Positions 1 through 9,462 of a stretch of DNA of 64,000 nucleotides are shown here, in pieces. The notes under the pieces were generated by a model. It was not told where the DNA came from, ran no database searches, and worked only from the letters and a program-made list of their open reading frames with translations. The DNA comes from Pseudothermotoga sp. (GTDB lineage: Bacteria > Thermotogota > Thermotogae > Thermotogales > DSM-5069). Position numbers and translations under genes: made by a program. Within the stretch, counting starts at the first letter, position 1. Every line of letters begins with the position of its first letter. The DNA is taken from NCBI GenBank assembly GCA_025060105.1, contig JANXCS010000006.1, positions 84,601 to 148,600 of the forward strand. The letters run 5' to 3'.

Positions 1-1185
1 ATGGTGAACGAATTCATGAAACTGAATCCGGACATCGAAGTGGAGGTACAATACGTCGGCAGCTACGAGGAGATCTTGGCGAAGACTGTGGCTGCTGTCA
101 AAGCAGGAACGCCACCTCATGTGGTTCAGTTGAACGAGATCAGCACACAGAAGATGATCGACAGCGGTGTGATCGTACCAGTGCAAGATTTCATAGACAA
201 AGATCCTACCTTCGACGTTGGTTTGTTCTTACCACAGGTTTTGAACTATTACCGTGTCGGTGGAAAACTCTATTCGATGCCTTGGAATACCTCCACACCG
301 TTGCTTTATTACAACAAGACACTGTTCAAAGAAGTTGGGCTTGATCCGAACGATCCACCCACCACGTTCAGTGAACTGATCGAAGCATGCAGAAAGCTTG
401 TGAAGAAGGATGAAAAGGGTAATATAGTCAGAACAGGAATCACTTGGCCTCTGTACTCTTGGTTCTTCGAACAATACATGGCTTTACAGAATCAACCTCT
501 CGTGGACAACAACAACGGGAGAACCGGAAAAGCCACTAAAGTTGTGTTCAACAACGATGCTGGTTTGCGGTTCTTTGAACTCTGGGATAAGCTCACTAAG
601 GAAGGGCTCATGATCAATACGAAGCGAGCGGATTGGACGGCTGCGAGACAGTTGTTCATATCACAAACTGTTGGTATGTTGATTTCCTCAACTTCTGATG
701 TTGCGTTACTCATGAATGAATCTAAGAAACAAGGTTTTGAACTTGGAACTGCATTCTTACCATTGCCGGATGGTGTACAGCGTGGTGGAGTCATCATAGG
801 TGGAGGTAGTTTATGGATCATCCAGCAGAAGAACAGATCGGAAGTTGAGGCAGCATGGAAACTCGTCAAGTACCTCGCAGAACCAGGACCACAGATAGTT
901 TGGCACAAAGCCACAGGTTATTATCCCATCAGAGTCGATGCAATACACACTCTCCATGTACAAGGTTATTATGCTGAAAATCCTCATCATTTGACGGCCA
1001 TGCTCCAACTACTCACCGGTGTACAAAATTACAACACTCAAGGGGCGATCATAGGAGCATTCCCCGAGGTTCGTGATGCTATAGAATCTGCCGCTGAAAA
1101 GATGATCTCTGGAGCTATGACGCCTAAGCAAGCTTTGTCTGAAGCCGAGAGGAACGCAAACAAAGCGATTAAAGAATACTTCTGA
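1..1185 (+). CDS. Sugar ABC transporter substrate-binding protein (5' end outside window)
   Basis: Extracytoplasmic binding protein that delivers a sugar or glycerol-phosphate-like ligand to the two permeases encoded next. The visible 394 codons begin inside the first lobe of a family 1 binding protein (UgpB/MalE type). There is no signal peptide, so the true start lies upstream of the window and the ATG at position 1 is only an internal methionine. Typical family features are a GTPPHVVQ stretch after the first helix, the hinge-proximal YYNKTLFKEVGLDP segment and a C-terminal region rich in Ala/Glu helices. It is followed by a hairpin and then, 41 bp on, the first permease, so it is the first or an early gene of the operon. 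The ligand cannot be deduced. Confidence 0.9.
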   Translation: MVNEFMKLNPDIEVEVQYVGSYEEILAKTVAAVKAGTPPHVVQLNEISTQKMIDSGVIVPVQDFIDKDPTFDVGLFLPQVLNYYRVGGKLYSMPWNTSTPLLYYNKTLFKEVGLDPNDPPTTFSELIEACRKLVKKDEKGNIVRTGITWPLYSWFFEQYMALQNQPLVDNNNGRTGKATKVVFNNDAGLRFFELWDKLTKEGLMINTKRADWTAARQLFISQTVGMLISSTSDVALLMNESKKQGFELGTAFLPLPDGVQRGGVIIGGGSLWIIQQKNRSEVEAAWKLVKYLAEPGPQIVWHKATGYYPIRVDAIHTLHVQGYYAENPHHLTAMLQLLTGVQNYNTQGAIIGAFPEVRDAIESAAEKMISGAMTPKQALSEAERNANKAIKEYF

Positions 1186-1189
1186 TCTC

Positions 1190-1208
1190 GGGCGGCCGCG
1201 TGCCGCCC
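1190..1208 (+). terminator. GC-rich intercistronic hairpin after the binding-protein gene
   Basis: A perfect 7-bp stem GGGCGGC/GCCGCCC with a 5-nt loop starts 4 nt after the stop codon. No strong T-tract follows (CTTTGG), so it is more likely an mRNA-stabilising or partial-termination element within the operon than a full terminator. Confidence 0.55.
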
Positions 1209-1226
1209 CTTTGGAGGTTGTCAAAA

Positions 1227-2096
1227 ATGAGAAAAAAACTGCTACCTTACGTTCTGCTTCTACCCACTTTTCTGATAATCGTTCTTTTCATATACCTTCC
1301 CGCTTATGAATCATTCGTGAACAGCTTCATGAGGATCTCTGTCTTTGGTAACAGGAGGATGTTTGTCGGTTTTAGAAATTACACAACGTTGTTCCAAGAT
1401 CCAGATTATCTCGCCGCGATTCGCTTCACGGTGATTTACACTCTCGTCACTGTTGTGATATCTATATTTTTGTCTTTCTTCCTCGCGCTCCTTTTGGATC
1501 AGAAAGTACCTGGTTCAAAGATATATAGAACTTTAATTTTTGCACCCTATGCCGTTTCTTACGCCATAGCTGGTGCCTTGTGGGGATTCTTACTCAACCC
1601 TGTTGTTGGACATGTGAACTATCTCGCTAGAATTTTTTTCGGTGTGCAAGCCAACTGGTTGACTGCTAGGCCCTATGCGATCTACGCACTCATTTTTGCT
1701 TCTGTGTGGAAAACTCTACCATTCAATGTGATTTTTTATCTAGCCGCACTGCAGAATATACCCTCAGAGCTCATTGAAGCGAGCATCATAGATGGTGCGA
1801 ATGCTTGGCGCAGGATCTGGGATCTGATCTTTCCGCTGGTTTCACCCATAACTTTTTACCTAGTTATAATGAGTATCATATCTGCCACTTTTCAATCGTT
1901 CGCGATCATCGACGTTATGACTAAGGGAGGTCCAGGGGGCTACACGACGAATTTGATTTATAAGCTCTACATGGACGGTTTCAGATTCCAAAAAATGGGA
2001 TTGGCAGCGGCTCAGAATACGATACTCTTTGTAATGATGATCGTTGTGACCTTTGTTTACTTCAAATATGGTCAGCAGAGGGTACATTATCAATGA
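1227..2096 (+). CDS. Sugar ABC transporter permease, UgpA/MalF type
   Basis: Inner-membrane permease of 289 residues with about six hydrophobic segments. The cytoplasmic EAA loop that docks the ATPase is visible as ELIEASIIDGANAWRRIWDLIFP around residues 185-205. The ATG at 1227 is chosen because GGAGG lies 8 nt upstream; the in-frame GTG at 1200 would lie inside the preceding hairpin. Another typical permease sequence, GGPGGYTTNLIYKLY, lies near the C-terminus. It pairs with the next permease (10 bp gap) and the upstream binding protein. No ATPase gene follows, so a shared MsmK/UgpC-type ATPase encoded elsewhere probably powers it (inference). Confidence 0.9.
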   Translation: MRKKLLPYVLLLPTFLIIVLFIYLPAYESFVNSFMRISVFGNRRMFVGFRNYTTLFQDPDYLAAIRFTVIYTLVTVVISIFLSFFLALLLDQKVPGSKIYRTLIFAPYAVSYAIAGALWGFLLNPVVGHVNYLARIFFGVQANWLTARPYAIYALIFASVWKTLPFNVIFYLAALQNIPSELIEASIIDGANAWRRIWDLIFPLVSPITFYLVIMSIISATFQSFAIIDVMTKGGPGGYTTNLIYKLYMDGFRFQKMGLAAAQNTILFVMMIVVTFVYFKYGQQRVHYQ

Positions 2097-2106
2097 GGTG
2101 AGAAAA

Positions 2107-2946
2107 ATGCGGCTTTCAACGAAGAAATTTACATTGACAGTCGTTTATGAGTTTCTTTTGATATTCGCAAGCCTTACAATGTTTGCACCAATACTTTTAG
2201 CACTGATAATGAGTATCCAGCCTCCCGAATTTGTTTTCTCTTATCCACCGAGGTTCTTGCCAAAGGGTTTCTTCGTTGAAAATTACTTTCAAGCTTTCAA
2301 AATTGTTCCCTTCGCGAGGATGATGTTGAACAGCCTATTGATCGCTGTTTCCATAACGTTTGGAAAGCTCATCACTGGAACTTTAGCAGCCTACGCTTAT
2401 TCGAACTTCCGCTTCAGAGGGTCGAGGGTGTCTTTCTATATTTTGCTCGCCACGCTTTTCATACCAGCTGAGATCGTTTTGATCGTTCCACTGTTTCAAA
2501 TCATCAGCAAACTTGGTTGGGTCAATACCTACTGGGCGATGATGATACCGTTCATGGCCAGTGCGACCAACACCTTTCTTTTGAGACAGCATTTTTTGAC
2601 TATACCGAAGGAGTTCAAAGATGCTGCGATGATAGATGGTGCCACCGCAATGCAATATTTGACGAAAATAGTTATTCCCCTGTCCCGTCCGATGCTCGCG
2701 GGTGCCAGTATAATAAACTTCACATACGCTTGGAACATGTACCTTTGGCCGATGATCGTAGCCATGGAGGATAGAATGAAAACGGTTCAGGTGGCGATCA
2801 ACATGATCATAAACGCCGAATCTTCAAACAATTGGGGTATCATCATGGCTGCGACTATCGTGGCGCTGATGCCAACTTTGCTGTTGTTTTTCTTCCTGCA
2901 AGATCTCTTCGTTAAATCGTTGACGGGAAGTGGAATAAAAGGTTGA
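2107..2946 (+). CDS. Sugar ABC transporter permease, UgpE/MalG type
   Basis: Second permease of the heterodimer, 279 residues, with six predicted membrane segments and an EAA loop (EFKDAAMIDGATAMQYLTKI, residues about 178-197). The start ATG at 2107 is preceded by GAGGTGAG overlapping the stop of the first permease, indicating translational coupling. The in-frame upstream methionines belong to the overlapping frame of the previous gene. The operon appears to end here: the next gene has its own promoter 41 bp downstream. Confidence 0.9.
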   Translation: MRLSTKKFTLTVVYEFLLIFASLTMFAPILLALIMSIQPPEFVFSYPPRFLPKGFFVENYFQAFKIVPFARMMLNSLLIAVSITFGKLITGTLAAYAYSNFRFRGSRVSFYILLATLFIPAEIVLIVPLFQIISKLGWVNTYWAMMIPFMASATNTFLLRQHFLTIPKEFKDAAMIDGATAMQYLTKIVIPLSRPMLAGASIINFTYAWNMYLWPMIVAMEDRMKTVQVAINMIINAESSNNWGIIMAATIVALMPTLLLFFFLQDLFVKSLTGSGIKG

Positions 2947-2986
2947 TGAGCTACAATTTGTAAAGATTTTCCTACAATTTTTCTCC

Positions 2987-3016
2987 TTGACCGAAGGACT
3001 GCCGTGCCTCTATAAT
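2987..3016 (+). promoter_or_regulatory. Sigma-70 type promoter of the oligopeptide ABC operon
   Basis: TTGACC (2987-2992) and TATAAT (3011-3016) are separated by 18 bp and lie 31 bp upstream of the ATG of the binding-protein gene. This is the best promoter match seen in the window. Confidence 0.75.
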
Positions 3017-3047
3017 AGTTTTCAACTAAACGTGAGGGGGTGAAAAC

Positions 3048-5138
3048 ATGAAAAAAGTACCTTTCTTGGTGCTAACTCTGCTTGCCTGCACGATCTTTGC
3101 GCAAATCAGTCTTCAGGAAGCTGCGCCTGTGATTCAAAAACTCGGAATTTTGCAAAAGATCGACGATTCGCCTCTTAGTTACGATGAATTTCGAGCGGCG
3201 GTAGCGAAGGCATTCCCGGGTAAAGAAAACTTGGTCAAAAAGGGTTCCGAACCTGTTCTGAGGAAAGATTTCATCTTGATTTTGGTGAAGGTACTCGGTC
3301 TTGAACAAGAGGCAGCTAAATTCAAAGAAATATGCACGCTCGCCAACGATGAAGATAAAGTTCCACCAGAATCGGTCGGAGCATTCACCCTCGCATTCAG
3401 AAGTGACAGACAACTTTTGGATTATCGTTATGGACACCTGCTCGAACCCTTCTCGCCCATCACGAAAGCCGAGGCTGCAAGATCTTTCTACATGGCCCTT
3501 TATCCACCGAAGCGGGGAGGAACAATAACGACGGCGGTTGTAGCTAACCCGAAAGGTTTCAACACGCTCTTCACTTCCTCTGGTTTGACTTGGACTATAT
3601 GCAACATCATTGGTGATGGCTACACCGGAACCGATGACAATGGGTTCTATCATCCAAGGATGATCAAAAGACTTCCAAGTTTAGAAAATGGTTTGATCAA
3701 GATCAATCCAAACGGATCGGTGAGCATAACCTTTGAGTTGAGGAAGGGTATGAAGTGGCACGATGGTCATCCTGTAACGGCACGCGATGCCAAATTCCAA
3801 TGGGAAGTGATGATTTCAGATGCACCCATCACATCGAACTATTTTGAAAAATTGGTCCAACGTGTGGACGTCATAGATGATTACACCTTCACGATACATC
3901 TGCCACATCCGGTACCTGGCATGGAGCTTGGTTCCTCAGTCTATGCGTATTACTACGGTTGGTTCCAGTTACCCGAGCACATCTTCAGAGAAGATTTCGA
4001 AAAGGCTAAAGCGACTGGCAAGTGGGATGAATTCGTGCAGAAAGTTATGTTCAATCCGATCATGACTGGTCCTTACAAGTTCAAAGAGTACGTCGAAGGC
4101 CAATACATAGTTTTGGAAGCTTTTGATGGATACTACATGGGTAGACCAAACATCGATCGAATAGTCATGAAAATCATACCAGATCAAGACGTGATATTCG
4201 CTTCTACTCTGAAGGGCGAGATCGATTTTGGAAGATACACACTCAATTTGCAGCAGAGTCTGCAACTTCAGAAAGAGAAAGGTGACATCTTCAACGTTTA
4301 CTTCACACCCAACGTGGCACTTTGGACGCTGGATTTGAATTTCAGAGATCCAAACGATCTGTCCAAACCACACCCACTGTTCTCAGATGTTAGAGTCAGG
4401 CAAGCCATGCTGTATGCGATCGATAGGCAACAACTTAACGAAGTTGTCTTCCAAGGTCTTGGTCGGATAGTAGATACGTGGATCACCGAGCTTCACATCA
4501 TGAGAGATGCTTTGAAGAGCAACAAGATAAAGAAGTATCCGTACGATCCAAAGAAAGCTGAGCAGTTGCTCACAGAAGCTGGATGGAAGAAGAACAGACA
4601 GGGTTTACTCGAAAAGGATGGAAAAATCTTTGAGTTCACGATGATCGCTGGAGCAGGTAACCCACAGACGGAGTTGATGGCCCAGCTCATTCAAGCGATG
4701 TTGAAAAAGGTTGGCATTTCGATGAAAATAGAATTGAAACCGCCGTTGGTGATTTGGGAAGAAGCTCCCATGGGTAAGTTCGACGCGTGGCTCACCGGTT
4801 GGGGATATGGGGTGAGCGATGAGGCGTTGAACTACTGGGGTAGCGACATGATTCCTTCTGAAGAGAACAACTGGGGTGGAACCAACTACACTGGTTGGTC
4901 TAATCCAAGGAACGATGAATTGATGCGACTGATGGCTAAGGAAGTCGATTACAAGAAGAGGGTACAACTTTACGAAGAACATTTCGCACTCTGGACGAAC
5001 GATTTACCAGTTCTACCACTCATTTCTGATCCTACCCCACATTTTGCTAAGAAATACATAAAGAGTTTCAATTCCACGTATGATAGCGGTCTTGGATGGA
5101 TCATTTACAACTGGTACATCGACACTGAACAACGCTGA
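3048..5138 (+). CDS. Oligopeptide/oligosaccharide-binding protein with SLH-like N-terminal extension
   Basis: Exported family 5 solute-binding protein (DppA/OppA type) of 696 residues. A signal peptide ends near CTIFAQ. Residues about 20-150 are extra to the family and resemble SLH repeats: a helix pair followed by LSYDEFRAAVAKAF, and a second unit ending FSPITKAEAARSF. The SBP_bac_5 domain begins at RGGTITTAVV (about residue 158) and carries the usual block GMKWHDGHPVTARDAKFQWE. In Thermotogales, DppA-type proteins often bind oligosaccharides rather than peptides (known for T. maritima), so the ligand is open. The peptidase gene downstream favours peptides. The gene has its own promoter and a strong GAGGGGGTG ribosome binding site. 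Confidence 0.85.
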   Translation: MKKVPFLVLTLLACTIFAQISLQEAAPVIQKLGILQKIDDSPLSYDEFRAAVAKAFPGKENLVKKGSEPVLRKDFILILVKVLGLEQEAAKFKEICTLANDEDKVPPESVGAFTLAFRSDRQLLDYRYGHLLEPFSPITKAEAARSFYMALYPPKRGGTITTAVVANPKGFNTLFTSSGLTWTICNIIGDGYTGTDDNGFYHPRMIKRLPSLENGLIKINPNGSVSITFELRKGMKWHDGHPVTARDAKFQWEVMISDAPITSNYFEKLVQRVDVIDDYTFTIHLPHPVPGMELGSSVYAYYYGWFQLPEHIFREDFEKAKATGKWDEFVQKVMFNPIMTGPYKFKEYVEGQYIVLEAFDGYYMGRPNIDRIVMKIIPDQDVIFASTLKGEIDFGRYTLNLQQSLQLQKEKGDIFNVYFTPNVALWTLDLNFRDPNDLSKPHPLFSDVRVRQAMLYAIDRQQLNEVVFQGLGRIVDTWITELHIMRDALKSNKIKKYPYDPKKAEQLLTEAGWKKNRQGLLEKDGKIFEFTMIAGAGNPQTELMAQLIQAMLKKVGISMKIELKPPLVIWEEAPMGKFDAWLTGWGYGVSDEALNYWGSDMIPSEENNWGGTNYTGWSNPRNDELMRLMAKEVDYKKRVQLYEEHFALWTNDLPVLPLISDPTPHFAKKYIKSFNSTYDSGLGWIIYNWYIDTEQR

Positions 5139-5164
5139 GGGGTGGCACAGGGCCACCCCTTTTT
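5139..5164 (+). terminator. Rho-independent terminator or attenuator after the binding-protein gene
   Basis: The stem GGGTGGC/GCCACCC with a 5-nt ACAGG loop (outer G/C pairs extend it) is followed by TTTTT. It sits between the binding-protein gene and the downstream peptidase/permease genes, so partial read-through would let the binding protein be made in excess. Confidence 0.75.
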
Positions 5165-5179
5165 CAGGGGGGAAGGTCG

Positions 5180-6544
5180 GTGTTTGAAAAATTGATCGAG
5201 AAGATCCCAGATTACAAGAGATTCTTCAGGGTCAAAGAATTTGATCAGCACACCGATGATCTTGTGAGGCACCATCCTGAAACAGTTGAAGTCTTTGTGG
5301 GAGGGTACTCGAGGAAAGGTCATCCAATAAAGGTCATCAAAATAGGTGAAGGTTCAAAGACAGCCCTTCTGTTCGGCTGTCCTCACCCCAACGAACCTAT
5401 AGGTGCTATGATGCTAGATTTTCTCTGTGAGGAACTCACCGTGAATGAGGATCTGAGAAACCATTTCGATTACACCTGGTACATCGTGAAAGTGATAGAT
5501 CCAGACGGTACTAAACTGAACGAAGGTTGGTTTTCGAATCCACAATCTATAAGATCCTACGCTGAGCATTTCTATAGACCACCTGGATATCTCCAAGTGG
5601 AATGGACGTTTCCTGTCGATTACAAAACGCTCCATTTCCACAACCCATTGCCAGAAACACAGGTGCTCATGAAACTCATCGAAAAGCATAAACCATCTTT
5701 CATGTACTCACTCCACAACGCGGGGTTCGGAGGTGTGTACTATTACATCTCGGATGATGCCCCAAACCTCTATGAAAATTTTCATCGGATTCCTCATGAA
5801 TTTGGGGTACCACTCGCCCTAGGGGAACCAGAAGTACCGTACTTGAAAGCTTTCGCTCGAGCCGTTTACAAACTTTCTCCTATCACGGAAGAGTACGATT
5901 ATTTGGAAAAACATTCCAACGTAGATCCAGCCATGATCATAAAAGCTGGAGCGAGTTCTGACGAATATGCTAGCAGAATAGCAGATACCTTTTCTTTGGT
6001 GTGTGAAGTACCATACTATTATGATCCAAGAATAGAAGATACTTCTGAAACGAATATGAGTAGAAAAGAATCGAGGCTCATATCTTGGGAAAGATCGAAG
6101 CAAAACTTGGAGTTCGTCAAGGAAAACTTTGAGCTCTGTCTGAGTAAGGTAGATGTCAGCTTTTCTCCATTCTGCGAAACGCTGAAAAACTACGTTGAAA
6201 CCGGTCCTAAGCATCTCGAAGCCGAGAGGAACTGGATAGAGACGGACCAACAACTGTTGAGGAGGGCCACGGTGGCAGAGGTCTTCGACAGTACGTGTGT
6301 AACGGTATTCTATCAGTGTTTAGTGCTGGGAATGCTTCGCAGGCTCTACAATGAGGCTTTAAACATCAAGCAAGATGAACATCTTTTAGAAAGAAAGCGC
6401 ATTATCGATACGAATTTTGATGAAAAGATAGAATATCTAGAAAAAAACTTGAACTATCGAGCCATCCCAATAAAACATTTGATTGCGATTCAGCTCCTCG
6501 CGGGGTTGTACACAGCTGACTATGTTCAGAACCTGCGGAGGTAA
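5180..6544 (+). CDS. M14-family zinc metallopeptidase (cytoplasmic), in a peptide ABC operon
   Basis: Probable zinc carboxypeptidase or peptide amidase. Metal ligands fit the M14 pattern: HPNE (HxxE, residues about 69-72), a later His in SLHNAGFGG (about 178) and the putative catalytic Glu in CEVPYYYDP (about 276). There is no signal peptide, so it should act on imported peptides. The C-terminal 150 residues are helical and not part of the core fold. The GTG start at 5180 follows GGGGGGAAGG. It is encoded inside the ABC operon, 4 bp before the first permease, so its substrate is probably the transported compound. M14 enzymes include the gamma-D-Glu-Dap amidase MpaA, so a murein peptide is one possibility (inference). 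Confidence 0.7.
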   Translation: MFEKLIEKIPDYKRFFRVKEFDQHTDDLVRHHPETVEVFVGGYSRKGHPIKVIKIGEGSKTALLFGCPHPNEPIGAMMLDFLCEELTVNEDLRNHFDYTWYIVKVIDPDGTKLNEGWFSNPQSIRSYAEHFYRPPGYLQVEWTFPVDYKTLHFHNPLPETQVLMKLIEKHKPSFMYSLHNAGFGGVYYYISDDAPNLYENFHRIPHEFGVPLALGEPEVPYLKAFARAVYKLSPITEEYDYLEKHSNVDPAMIIKAGASSDEYASRIADTFSLVCEVPYYYDPRIEDTSETNMSRKESRLISWERSKQNLEFVKENFELCLSKVDVSFSPFCETLKNYVETGPKHLEAERNWIETDQQLLRRATVAEVFDSTCVTVFYQCLVLGMLRRLYNEALNIKQDEHLLERKRIIDTNFDEKIEYLEKNLNYRAIPIKHLIAIQLLAGLYTADYVQNLRR

Positions 6545-6547
6545 AGC

Positions 6548-7534
6548 ATGAAACGCTATTTGATCGTAAGAATGATAGAGCTCGTACCCGTGTTCTTCTT
6601 GATCTCACTCATCGTCTTCATCATCTTGAACGCCATGCCAGGCGATCCCCTACTCTATGCGAGGATGGAAAATCCCAGGGCTGTTCTGAGAGATCCACAG
6701 AGGATAGCAGAGTTGAGAAAGTATTATCACTTGGATGATCCGCTACCGATAAGGTATGTGTTCTGGTTGATCAGTTTTTTGAAGGGTGATCTGGGTTATT
6801 CTTCCATGTACAAACAGCCTGTTTTACAGATAATTCTGAAAAGGCTACCACACACGTTGCTCCTAACGATCACCGCTTGGCTCATAGGTTTGATCGTCGC
6901 TTTTCCGATAGGAATCTATTCAGCCTTGAGAAAATATTCTTTCTTCGACTATTTCTTCACAGTACTTGCTTTCGTAGGTATTTCTCTGCCGACGTTCTGG
7001 TTCGCCTTGATGGGCATCATAGTTTTTTCTTTGTGGCTCAAGTGGTTCCCAATCTCAGGTGTTCAAACCTACGGTGTCACAGGTTTTTGGAATGTTTTTG
7101 TCGACAGGTTGAAGCACCTCGCACTGCCTTCACTAGTCCTCGGCTTGGTGCAGGTAGCTTACTGGGTTAGATACATAAGAACTGCCTTGCTCGAAGTGCT
7201 AGATCAAGACTACATAAGAACTGCCTATGCTAAAGGTGCGAATGAGCGTAGAGTAGTGTTGAAACACGCACTTCGGAACGCAATGATACCGATCATAACG
7301 ATCATAGCACTGGACATACCTTACTTTTTTGGAGGTGCACTCATAATCGAAACCGTTTTTGCGTGGCCAGGTATGGGTAGGTTGATCTACGAAGCCGTGC
7401 TGGCGAGCGATTACAATTTGGCAATAAACTGTCTCATGTTCATCGCCATTGTTACGCTGTTGAGCAATTTGCTTGCTGATGTGCTCTACGCCGTTGTCGA
7501 TCCAAGAATCAGACTCGGTGAAAAGGCGGTGTGA
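6548..7534 (+). CDS. Oligopeptide-type ABC permease, DppB/OppB family
   Basis: Membrane permease of 328 residues. It has the N-terminal hallmark segment (LISLIVFIILNAMPGDPL), six membrane spans, and the EAA-type loop RTAYAKGANERRVVLKHALRNA (in two halves, about residues 217-238) that contacts the ATPases. It begins 4 bp after the peptidase stop. The last codons overlap the possible GTG start of the next gene, so the permeases are translationally coupled. Confidence 0.92.
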   Translation: MKRYLIVRMIELVPVFFLISLIVFIILNAMPGDPLLYARMENPRAVLRDPQRIAELRKYYHLDDPLPIRYVFWLISFLKGDLGYSSMYKQPVLQIILKRLPHTLLLTITAWLIGLIVAFPIGIYSALRKYSFFDYFFTVLAFVGISLPTFWFALMGIIVFSLWLKWFPISGVQTYGVTGFWNVFVDRLKHLALPSLVLGLVQVAYWVRYIRTALLEVLDQDYIRTAYAKGANERRVVLKHALRNAMIPIITIIALDIPYFFGGALIIETVFAWPGMGRLIYEAVLASDYNLAINCLMFIAIVTLLSNLLADVLYAVVDPRIRLGEKAV

Positions 7535-7539
7535 TTTTG

Positions 7540-8478
7540 ATGATCTTGCCCATCAAGAAGAGAATAGAGCAGATCGAGGAGAACGCAGACTCACCTGTAC
7601 TGATTGGAACGTATTGGCAATTAGTCAAACGGAAGTTTTTGAGGCACAGACTCGCCATGTTTGGTCTGTTCTCCTTGATATTCGTCATGTTTTTCAGTTT
7701 CGTAGGGCCTCTGTTCACAAATTTATCTTACGAAGATATGAACCTTCTAGCCAGGTTTAGACCACCGTTCACTTTGAAAGAACATCCTTTCGGTACCGAT
7801 GAGCTTGGACGAGATGTGCTAGTTAGGCTCATGTATGGTGGTAGGATTTCACTGATCGTTGGTCTTGCAGCTTCCTTGATCTCGACAGCTTTAGGACTCG
7901 CTGTAGGTTTGGTCTCTGGTTACTTCGGAGGCCTTCTGGACAGACTCTTGATGAGATTCGTTGATGTGATGCTTTCTATACCTTTGTTCCCTGTGCTCCT
8001 TATCCTCACCATGGTTTTTGGACCGGGTATGAAGAACACGATAATCGTTCTTTCTATCTTTGGTTGGATGGGCGTTTCAAGGTTAGTGAGGGGAGTAGTT
8101 TTGTCTCTCAGAGAGAGTGAATACATAATGGCAGCTCGCGTGCTCGGAACTAGCAAAGTTAAAGTGCTTTTCAAACACATCTTACCAAACGTCGTACCAA
8201 TAACCATCGTCTCGATGACCTTGAACCTCTCCTATGCTATTCTTAGTGAATCCTCGTTGAGTTATCTTGGACTTGGAATTCAACCGCCCACACCTTCTTG
8301 GGGCAACATGCTTCAAAGGGCCATGAACTACATACTGACGCCGACGGTGACAGGTCGTATTGCATGGTGGCTCATTTTCTTTCCAGGTTTCATGATTTTC
8401 ATAACGGTTTTGAGTGTGAATTTTGTGGGAGATGGATTGAGAGATGCGCTCGATCCTAGATTCGTCAGCGAAATCTGA
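7540..8478 (+). CDS. Oligopeptide-type ABC permease, DppC/OppC family
   Basis: Second permease, 312 residues, with the N-terminal OppC-type region (a first span near VMFFSFVGPLF) and HPFGTDELGRDVLVRLMYG typical of the family. The EAA loop is AARVLGTSKVKVLFKHILPN. The ATG at 7540 is chosen because AAGGCGGTG, a good match to the anti-Shine-Dalgarno sequence, lies 8 nt upstream. A GTG at 7531 that overlaps the previous stop is the alternative, adding three residues. Confidence 0.9.
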   Translation: MILPIKKRIEQIEENADSPVLIGTYWQLVKRKFLRHRLAMFGLFSLIFVMFFSFVGPLFTNLSYEDMNLLARFRPPFTLKEHPFGTDELGRDVLVRLMYGGRISLIVGLAASLISTALGLAVGLVSGYFGGLLDRLLMRFVDVMLSIPLFPVLLILTMVFGPGMKNTIIVLSIFGWMGVSRLVRGVVLSLRESEYIMAARVLGTSKVKVLFKHILPNVVPITIVSMTLNLSYAILSESSLSYLGLGIQPPTPSWGNMLQRAMNYILTPTVTGRIAWWLIFFPGFMIFITVLSVNFVGDGLRDALDPRFVSEI

Positions 8479-8487
8479 GGTGATACA

Positions 8488-9462
8488 GTGCTTTTGAAGG
8501 TCGAAAAGTTGAAAGTCGGCTTCAAGACCAACTTTGGGAGGATAATCCCAGTTGACGACGTGAGCTTTGAGATGAGCACAGGCGAAGTGGTGGGACTCGT
8601 TGGTGAATCTGGTTGTGGCAAAACTGTGACAGCGTATTCGATCGTTAGATTGCTCCCGAAAAACGCTTTCATCGATACCGAATCGCACGTTTGGTTCGGC
8701 GGGATAGATTTGATATCTCTCTCCGAAGAAGAGCTCTACAAAGTTAGGGGAAAGGATATAGCGATGATATTCCAAGAACCGATGACTTCGCTCAACCCAG
8801 TTTTCACCGTAGGATGGCAAATCCAGGAGGTATACGAGTTGCACGAAAGGTTAGAGAGAGAAGAAGCGGAATTGAAAACCATAGATATGCTCAAGAAAGT
8901 CAAGATACCAGAACCAGAGAGAAGGTTTAAACATTATCCACACCAGTTTTCTGGAGGGATGAGACAACGGGTCATGATAGCGATGGCACTGGCATGTCGG
9001 CCGAAATTGCTCATCGCAGATGAACCAACCACTGCCCTTGACGTCACCATACAAGCACAGATTCTCAAGCTCATGCTCGAATTGAAAAAGCATTTTGGAA
9101 CATCGATCTTACTCATCACACACAACCTTGCCGTGGTTGCTGAAATGTGCGACAAAGTCGTAGTGATGTACGCAGGTCAAGTGATCGAAAAATCGAATGT
9201 ATTCGATTTGTTTGAAAATCCTCTTCATCCTTACACGAAGGCACTTTTGAGAGCCATACCAAAAATAGATCAACCTGGTAGATCTAAACTCATTTCCATA
9301 GAAGGTGTGGTGCCGCATCCTATGAGGTATCCCAAAGGATGTCGTTTTCACCCGAGATGCTCAGAAAAACTGCCCATTTGTTCACAAGAACCACCCCGTA
9401 GGATCGCAGTCAATCCTGACCATGAAGTGAAGTGTTGGCTTTACGATGTTGGGGGAAAATGA
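8488..9462 (+). CDS. Oligopeptide-type ABC ATPase, DppD/OppD family
   Basis: Cytoplasmic ATPase of 324 residues. Walker [10 protein letters not shown]-loop IFQEPMTSLNP, signature FSGGMRQRVMIAMAL, Walker B LLIADEPTTALD and switch His in LLITHNLAV are all intact. The C-terminal oligopeptide-transporter domain has the RFHPRC...C cysteine motif seen in this subfamily, which can hold an Fe-S cluster in some members. The GTG start at 8488 has GAGGTGATA just upstream. It overlaps the next ATPase by 4 nt (ATGA). Confidence 0.93.
   Translation: MLLKVEKLKVGFKTNFGRIIPVDDVSFEMSTGEVVGLVGESGCGKTVTAYSIVRLLPKNAFIDTESHVWFGGIDLISLSEEELYKVRGKDIAMIFQEPMTSLNPVFTVGWQIQEVYELHERLEREEAELKTIDMLKKVKIPEPERRFKHYPHQFSGGMRQRVMIAMALACRPKLLIADEPTTALDVTIQAQILKLMLELKKHFGTSILLITHNLAVVAEMCDKVVVMYAGQVIEKSNVFDLFENPLHPYTKALLRAIPKIDQPGRSKLISIEGVVPHPMRYPKGCRFHPRCSEKLPICSQEPPRRIAVNPDHEVKCWLYDVGGK

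Noticed and set aside
3072..3653. Long minus-strand open frame inside the binding-protein gene
   Set aside because: It is a shadow of the real gene, with no ribosome site and no recognisable domain.
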